Origin: Chloroflexota bacterium
GTDB taxonomy: Bacteria > Chloroflexota > Anaerolineae > JAADDB01
Assembly: GCA_013154135.1 (NCBI GenBank)
Contig: JAADDB010000020.1
Coordinates: 1 to 9,950 of the forward strand
DNA: 9,950 nt
Reading direction: 5' to 3'
Notes under the pieces: model-generated
What the model was told of the DNA's origin: nothing
The model's input: the letters and a program-made list of their open reading frames with translations, nothing else
The model's database searches: none
In this document: one piece after another, positions 5,378 through 9,950 of the stretch
Layout of the letters: each line of letters opens with the position of its first letter
Numbering within the stretch: the stretch's first letter is position 1
Program-made: the position numbers and the translations under genes

Positions 5378-6139
5378 TCACTTTCGGATGACGTGGAAGC
5401 GCACCAGGCCGGGGACAAAGTAATGGCGCTCGTACGCGACGGGCGCGCTCTGCTCGTCGTACAGGACCTGTTCCAAGAAGAGGAGGGAATGTCCCTCGGC
5501 CACCTGCAGACGGCGGGCCAGATCCTCATCCGCGTCCACGGCCAACACATTCGTGTGCGCGTAAGCGATGATCGGCTTGCCCCGACGCCGCAACATCTCC
5601 AAAACCGACCCCTTGAAAGTGAGCCGGACCTCCTCCGCGGACAGGAGATGGGCCGGGAGCACATCCAACATCCAGGCAACCGGGATCCCGTCCACCAGAC
5701 GGGTGCGGGTGATGACCACCACCGGGGCTCCCTCTTCGATGTGCAGTCGGGCAGCTGCCTTGGGCAGGGCCGCCTCCACCTGGATGTGGAGATCCCGCGT
5801 GTGCACCGTCTTATGACGCCGGCGCATGATGTCATCCAAACTCTCCAGAACCTCCAGTCCCCCCTCCACCGTGATGGGCGGGACGTTGACAAACGTGCCC
5901 ACACCCCGCCGGCGCACAATGACCCCTTGGGACTCCAGAGCCCGCAGGACTTCCCGCAACGTGGCCCGGGAGATGCCCAACTGGCGGGCCAACTCCGGCT
6001 CAGGGGGCAGACGATCCCCCGGCCGGTATCCACCCTTGGCCAACAAGTGCATTAAGGACTCCTGCGCCCGCACGTACAGGGGACGGATGTCCCGCTGGAC
6101 CGAAATGTCCACGTGTTGCTGTTCTTCCGCCTCGCTCAC
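5378..6139 (-). CDS. GntR-family transcriptional regulator with UTRA domain (HutC subfamily)
   Basis: Ligand-responsive DNA-binding regulator, 253 residues, typical HutC-type length. The N-terminal winged helix-turn-helix spans about 20-86: RPLYVRAQESLMHLLAKGGY, then GDRLPPEPELARQLGISRAT with the recognition helix, LREVLRALESQGVI, and the wing RRRGVGTFV. A UTRA effector domain covers about 105-248, ending in the characteristic region with QVLYDEQSAPVAYERHYF. It is read from GTG 6139, with AAGGAG 8-9 nt upstream. An overlapping ATG at 6141 is out of frame and stops at once. The gene starts 12 nt after the last nucleoside permease gene and stands just before the YgeY-YgeW-kinase trio, so it probably controls this operon in response to a transported or degraded compound. 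A 20-bp inverted repeat just past its stop codon is a candidate operator. The ligand is not predictable from the sequence. Confidence 0.93.
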   Translation of the reverse strand: MSEAEEQQHVDISVQRDIRPLYVRAQESLMHLLAKGGYRPGDRLPPEPELARQLGISRATLREVLRALESQGVIVRRRGVGTFVNVPPITVEGGLEVLESLDDIMRRRHKTVHTRDLHIQVEAALPKAAARLHIEEGAPVVVITRTRLVDGIPVAWMLDVLPAHLLSAEEVRLTFKGSVLEMLRRRGKPIIAYAHTNVLAVDADEDLARRLQVAEGHSLLFLEQVLYDEQSAPVAYERHYFVPGLVRFHVIRK

Positions 6140-6151
6140 ATTTCCGCTCCT

Positions 6152-7081
6152 TCACCTTTGTCCACGCACATAGGGGATACCCAACGCGGCCGGTGCACCA
6201 ATGCGCCGCCGCACTCGCTCTCGAGTCGCGAAGATAAGCACCAAAATGGTGAAAAGATACGGCATCATCTGCAAGAAATAGATGGGGATGGTCACCCCCT
6301 TGGTCTGGAGCCCGAACTGGAGGGAGTTCACCCCGCCGAACAGGTAAGAGCCCAAAGCAGCTCGCAAGGGATCCCAGAACGCGAAAATCACCAACCCCAC
6401 CGCGATCCACCCTCGGCCCGCGGTCATGCCCTCAATCCAGCCGGGCGTGTAGGAAAGGGAAATAGTGGCCCCGCCCAGACCGGCCAACATACCTCCCACA
6501 AACGTGTACAAATAGCGCAGCCGGAACACATTGATACCCGCGGCATCCGCAGTGGCCGGATCCTCCCCCACGGCTCGCAAATGCAAGCCCGGCCGAGTCC
6601 GGTAGATGAAATACCAGGCCGCGGGGAAGAGGAGGAAGGAAAAGTAGACCAGCGGATCCCGCTGGAAGAGGATCTCCCCCACGAAGGGGATGTCCCCCAA
6701 CACGGGGATCTTCCAGGCGGTGAAGCGGACCCCCGGGACACCCACGTAGGGCTTCCCGATGAGCGCGCTCAACCCCGACCCGAACAGGGTCAGGGCCAGA
6801 CCGCTGACCACCTGATCCCCGCGCAAGGTGATGCTCACGAACGCGTGGATAAGACTCATCGCGCCACCGACCAACATGGCTGCCAGGGCCCCCAACCAAG
6901 GGCTCCCCGTCTTCAACCCCACAATAAAGCCGGACACCGCGCCCATGAGCATCATGCCCTCCACGCCCAGGTTCAGCACCCCCGAGCGCTCCGCGAAGAT
7001 CTCGCCAATCGTGGCATAGAGGATCGGTGTGCCGGCACGGATAGCTGCAATCAAAGTAGCAGAAAGGAAAACCCAATCCAT
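6152..7081 (-). CDS. nupQ: Nucleoside-type ABC transporter permease 2 (YufQ/NupQ family)
   Basis: Second membrane subunit of a BMP-type importer, 309 residues and almost entirely hydrophobic helices. Diagnostic stretches are TPILYATIGEIFAERSGVLN (18-37), NLGVEGMMLMGA (37-48), which is the hallmark of the COG1079 permeases, the LRAVGEDPATADAAGIN motif in the cytoplasmic loop, and GWIAVGLVIFAFWDPLRAAL with LFGGVNSLQFGLQ near the C-terminus. The frame continues upstream to a TTG at 7117, but the ATG at 7081 has AAGGAG about 9 nt upstream and begins with the family-typical MDWVFLSATLIAAIRAGTP, so I took it. It lies 76 bp after permease 1 and 12 nt before the GntR gene. Relatives such as Bacillus NupQ carry purine nucleosides, and the family was once annotated as simple-sugar transport, so the substrate is an inference. 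The symbol denotes family similarity only. Confidence 0.93.
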   Translation of the reverse strand: MDWVFLSATLIAAIRAGTPILYATIGEIFAERSGVLNLGVEGMMLMGAVSGFIVGLKTGSPWLGALAAMLVGGAMSLIHAFVSITLRGDQVVSGLALTLFGSGLSALIGKPYVGVPGVRFTAWKIPVLGDIPFVGEILFQRDPLVYFSFLLFPAAWYFIYRTRPGLHLRAVGEDPATADAAGINVFRLRYLYTFVGGMLAGLGGATISLSYTPGWIEGMTAGRGWIAVGLVIFAFWDPLRAALGSYLFGGVNSLQFGLQTKGVTIPIYFLQMMPYLFTILVLIFATRERVRRRIGAPAALGIPYVRGQR

Positions 7082-7157
7082 AGACAAGCGCTCCTTTATT
7101 GGCAATTTGGACGACAAAGGGTCGGCTCAGAAGCCGGAGGCACCAACCTCCCGCCCC

Positions 7158-8288
7158 TTACCGCCGCTCCAGCCGAATTGTGTAGTAGCTGAGAATATCC
7201 CCGCCCAGGACGAAGAAGAGAATCAAGCCCTGGAGGATGAACGACACGGCCACCGGCAGGCCCATGGTGATCTGGAGCTGGTCCCCCGCGACCAAGAGCG
7301 CGCCGAACAGGAAGGCCACCACCAAGAGGACCAAGGGGTGAAGTTTGGCCAACCAGGCGATGATGATCGCGGTGTACCCATACCCCGGCGAGATCTGGTG
7401 CTGGAGCCGGTGGATGATGCCCATCACCTCGGCCATGCCGGCAACGCCGGCCAAGCCCCCGCTGATGGCCATCACAATGAGGATGTTGCGCGCGATGCTC
7501 ATGCCCGCGTAGCGGGCCGCCTTCTGGTTGCGCCCGATCACATCCACCTCAAACCCCCACTTGCTCCGGGTGACGAAGATGTAGAGGAGCAGCGCGGCCA
7601 CCACGCCAAAGACCAACCCCAGGTGCACCCGATGTCGGGGGTTCAAGAAGAACAACCCCGGCGTGCGGGGCAGCCACAATTCCTTGGGGAACATGGCCGT
7701 CAGGGGGAACCCTAAACTGGCCGGGTCCTTCCAGGGCACGTTCACCACATAATCCACCCACAAAATGGCCACATAGTTGAGCATCAGGGTGGTGATGATC
7801 TCGTTCACATTCATGTAGGCCTTGAGAATGCCCGGGATCAGGGCCCAGAGGGCGCCTGCAGCAAAGCCCGCGAGGAGGATAATGATGATCCACATCCACG
7901 CGGGGATGCCGGGAAATCGCTGGGGGAGGAAAAGGGCAATGCCCCCCGCGGCAATCGCGCCCATGTGCAACTGCCCTTCTGCCCCGATGTTCCACAATTG
8001 CATGCGAAAGGCCAGGGAAACCCCCAAACCGGCCAAGATGAGGGGAATGGTCTTGACCAAGGTTTCCCCAATCGCGTACTTGGAGCCAAAAGCTCCCTTT
8101 GCCATAGCCACATACGCTTGCACCGGGTTCACACCGTTGAGCCAAATGAGAAGCGCTCCGGTGAGAAAGCCCAGCACAATGGACAAAACGGGCACAACAG
8201 CGCTCACCCAGCGAGGTCGAACCAACCGTTGTTCCACACGCAGACGCCAGGGAAAGCGTCCGCCACGTGCCATATCCTGCACACTCAT
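7158..8288 (-). CDS. nupP: Nucleoside-type ABC transporter permease 1 (YufP/NupP family)
   Basis: First membrane subunit of the BMP-type importer, 376 residues, of the COG4603 type. After a basic N-terminus it has about eight to ten hydrophobic segments, the first near 30-50 (VVPVLSIVLGFLTGALLIWL). The hallmark LWNIGAEGQLHMGAIAA (98-114) is followed by the conserved VNEIITTLMLNYVA stretch and, in the cytoplasmic loop, VIGRNQKAARYAGMSIARN. The ATG at 8288 overlaps the ATPase stop codon as ATGA (8285-8288), which indicates translational coupling, and GGAGG lies 10 nt upstream. A later in-frame ATG at 8273 is possible but lacks this arrangement. It would pair with permease 2 as a heterodimer energised by the upstream ATPase. 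Purine nucleoside is the likely substrate class by family and by the catabolic neighbours; ribose-like sugars remain possible. Confidence 0.93.
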   Translation of the reverse strand: MSVQDMARGGRFPWRLRVEQRLVRPRWVSAVVPVLSIVLGFLTGALLIWLNGVNPVQAYVAMAKGAFGSKYAIGETLVKTIPLILAGLGVSLAFRMQLWNIGAEGQLHMGAIAAGGIALFLPQRFPGIPAWMWIIIILLAGFAAGALWALIPGILKAYMNVNEIITTLMLNYVAILWVDYVVNVPWKDPASLGFPLTAMFPKELWLPRTPGLFFLNPRHRVHLGLVFGVVAALLLYIFVTRSKWGFEVDVIGRNQKAARYAGMSIARNILIVMAISGGLAGVAGMAEVMGIIHRLQHQISPGYGYTAIIIAWLAKLHPLVLLVVAFLFGALLVAGDQLQITMGLPVAVSFILQGLILFFVLGGDILSYYTIRLERR

Positions 8289-9808
8289 GCGCTTCTTTCC
8301 TCCATGCGAGTTCCGGCCATGAGGAGACCAATTTCCTCCACCGGCGTGTCGGGGGAAACTTCACCCATGATCTCACCTTCGTACATGACGATGATGCGGT
8401 CACTCAAAGCCCGCACCTCCTCCAAATCCTCGGAGATGAGGAGAATCCCCGCTCCCCGAGCCCGCTGCTCTACCAGATGCTGGCGCACCGCCTCCGTGGC
8501 CCCCACGTCCAACCCCTGCGTGGGATGGACCGCGACCACGACCGCGGGCTTGGAGGAGAATTCCCGGGCCAAGATGAGCTTTTGGATGTTCCCCCCGGAT
8601 AGGGTCCGGGCTTCCACATCCGGGCTGGGAGCCACCACATCGAAACGCTGCAACAAGGTCTTGGCCTTTTCACGCAAGTCCCGCCAGTTGAGGAAGATGC
8701 CGGGGAGCTTGCGGTAGGCCTTGAGGAAGAGGTTGCCGGTCAGGTGAAGGGAGGGCACAATGCCCACGTGCACACGGTCTTCGGGGATGTGGCTGACGCC
8801 CGCGTCGATGAAGGCCCGCGCGCCCGCGTTGGTCAGATCACGGCCGTTGACCTTCACTTCACCCCCGGTGCTCTCCCGGAGTCCGGTGATCACTTCGGCC
8901 AGCTCGCTCTGACCGTTGCCCGAGACGCCCGCTACGCCCAGGATCTCCCGGGCTCGCACGTTGAAGGAGATTCCCTTCAACGCGGGCACCCCCCGATCGC
9001 TCAGCGCGCGGAGATCTCTCACTTCTAACACCGGCTCCCCCGGTGGCAAGGGTTCCTTTTCAATGTGGAAGAAAACCTCGCGGCCCACCATCATGCGGGC
9101 GAGTTCTTTCTTGGTGGCCGTACGCGCGTCCACCGTGCCCACCACCCGCCCTTTGCGCAAGATGGTGATACGGTCGGCGATGGCCAAAACCTCGTCCAGC
9201 TTGTGGGAAATGAAGATGATGGTGTGCCCTTCGTTGACCATCCGTCGCAAGGTGACGAAGAGTTCGTCCACTTCCTGGGGAGTCAGAACGGCCGTGGGCT
9301 CATCCATGATGAGGATGCGAGCGCCCCGATACAGGGCCTTGAGGATCTCCACCCGCTGTTGTTCCCCCAGGCTCAACTGCCAGATGTACGCCCGAGGGTC
9401 CACTTTGAGCCCGTACTGTTCTTCCAGCTTCTCGATCTCCCGTTCGGCCTCCTCCAGGTTGAGGAAAAAGCGGGGTTTGTCCAGACCGAGGATGATGTTC
9501 TCGGTCACGGTGTGGGTTTCCACCAGTTTGAAGTGCTGGTGGACCATGCCCACCCCGTGGGCAATGGCATCTCGCGGGGAGTTGAAGAAGACCCGCTTGC
9601 CGTAAATGTAGATTTCCCCTTCGTCGGGCCGATAAAGGCCGCTTAAAATGTTCATCAGCGTGGTTTTGCCGGCCCCGTTTTCCCCGAGAAGGGCGTGAAT
9701 CTCCCCCTCTAACGCGCTGAAGTTCACATGGTCATTGGCCAGTACGCCGGGGAAGCGTTTCACAATATTGCGCATTTCCACAGCGACTCGCTGCGATTCC
9801 CCTTGCAT
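8285..9808 (-). CDS. nupO: Nucleoside-type ABC transporter ATP-binding protein, tandem ABC domains (YufO/NupO family)
   Basis: Fused double ATPase of 507 residues, the standard size for BMP-type and sugar-type CUT2-like importers. The first domain is intact: Walker A GENGAGKTT (42-50), Q-loop in MVHQHFKLVE, signature LSLGEQQR (146-153), Walker B ILIMDEPTAVL (165-175) and switch His202. The second domain starts near 258. It has a degenerate Walker A (GVSGNGQSEL, no GK[ST]), signature LSGGNIQK (403-410) and VVVAVHPTQGLDVG in place of a normal Walker B. This is the known asymmetric design of the family and is no sign of decay. The start is ATG 9808; the nearest AAGGA abuts the ATG, so GGGAG about 10 nt upstream is the more plausible ribosome binding site. 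The gene opens the visible operon. The BMP-type binding lipoprotein expected upstream would lie beyond 9950. Confidence 0.94.
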   Translation of the reverse strand: MQGESQRVAVEMRNIVKRFPGVLANDHVNFSALEGEIHALLGENGAGKTTLMNILSGLYRPDEGEIYIYGKRVFFNSPRDAIAHGVGMVHQHFKLVETHTVTENIILGLDKPRFFLNLEEAEREIEKLEEQYGLKVDPRAYIWQLSLGEQQRVEILKALYRGARILIMDEPTAVLTPQEVDELFVTLRRMVNEGHTIIFISHKLDEVLAIADRITILRKGRVVGTVDARTATKKELARMMVGREVFFHIEKEPLPPGEPVLEVRDLRALSDRGVPALKGISFNVRAREILGVAGVSGNGQSELAEVITGLRESTGGEVKVNGRDLTNAGARAFIDAGVSHIPEDRVHVGIVPSLHLTGNLFLKAYRKLPGIFLNWRDLREKAKTLLQRFDVVAPSPDVEARTLSGGNIQKLILAREFSSKPAVVVAVHPTQGLDVGATEAVRQHLVEQRARGAGILLISEDLEEVRALSDRIIVMYEGEIMGEVSPDTPVEEIGLLMAGTRMEERSA

Positions 9809-9862
9809 TCCTTTTTCTCTCCCTTAGTTGGTCGGGTATCTGTTCGTTGGACCGCGGATTGA

Positions 9863-9880
9863 CCGACAAGAGCGTGTCGG
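9863..9880. other. Small stem-loop upstream of the nucleoside ABC ATPase gene
   Basis: CCGACA (9863-9868) and TGTCGG (9875-9880) are perfect 6-bp arms with a 6-nt loop. Its role is unknown. No clear promoter or coding frame is visible in the 142 bp from 9809 to 9950. Confidence 0.3.
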
Positions 9881-9920
9881 CCCATCCGGTTGTCCTGTAA
9901 GACGCCTGCAGGGGGTAGAG

Positions 9921-9950
9921 GTGGGGGGCACACAGTTGTGTGCCCCCCAC
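9921..9950. other. Perfect 13-bp hairpin at the window edge
   Basis: GTGGGGGGCACAC (9921-9933) and its exact reverse complement (9938-9950) enclose the 4-nt loop AGTT. On the minus strand, after the hairpin comes CTCTACCCCC and not a T-run, so intrinsic termination in that direction is unlikely; on the plus strand the following bases are outside the window. The position, upstream of the transporter ATPase gene and probably downstream of a binding-protein gene, fits an intergenic stem-loop that stabilises the upstream message. Confidence 0.6.

Noticed and set aside
8285..9050. Decayed second ATPase domain in the nucleoside ABC ATPase
   Set aside because: Loss of the Walker A lysine and altered Walker B in the second domain are normal for the YufO/RbsA-type tandem ATPases.
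9921..9950. Intrinsic terminator at the edge hairpin
   Set aside because: No T-run follows it on the minus strand. On the plus strand the following bases are outside the window, so it cannot be claimed.

Overview
The window is a compact run of genes all read from the minus strand, in GC-rich DNA with good AGGAGG-type ribosome binding sites and GTG as well as ATG starts. Long plus-strand frames are antisense shadows. Gene content, base composition and heptamer repeats at gene ends would fit a thermophilic or anaerobic member of Chloroflexota (Anaerolineae-like). That assignment is an inference from style and nothing in the window proves it.

In order of transcription (right to left): (1) At 9809-9950, a leader or intergenic stretch with a perfect 13-bp hairpin at the window edge. 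(2) At 6152-9808, an ATPase and two permeases of the BMP-type nucleoside importer family (YufOPQ/NupOPQ). Its substrate-binding lipoprotein is not in view and would be expected just beyond 9950. (3) At 5378-6139, a GntR/HutC-type repressor starting 12 nt after the last permease. (4) At 2028-5298, a catabolic trio: a YgeY-type M20 amidohydrolase, a YgeW-type knotted carbamoyltransferase and a carbamate kinase. (5) At 110-1813, a permease and an ATPase of a polar amino-acid importer, without a binding protein in view. This pair is bracketed by arrays of a 7-nt tandem repeat.

The trio matches part of the E. coli ygeW-ygeX-ygeY-hyuA-yqeA locus and of the anaerobic purine/urate degradation clusters described in gut bacteria. 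Together with the nucleoside-family importer, the best reading is an uptake-plus-catabolism operon. Purine nucleosides or bases (or a ureide derived from them) would be imported; YgeY and YgeW would open and phosphorolyse a carbamoylated intermediate; carbamate kinase would convert carbamoyl phosphate to ATP, CO2 and ammonia; and the GntR protein would sense a pathway metabolite. The diaminopropionate ammonia-lyase (ygeX) and dihydropyrimidinase-like genes are missing here and should be looked for on either side.

Non-coding features of interest: heptamer arrays in which nearly every unit ends in a stop codon on the coding strand and which supply or directly follow the stop codons of two genes; a near-identical 26-bp element 34-39 bp upstream of both amino-acid ABC genes; and a 20-bp inverted repeat beside the YgeY gene that is a candidate GntR operator.
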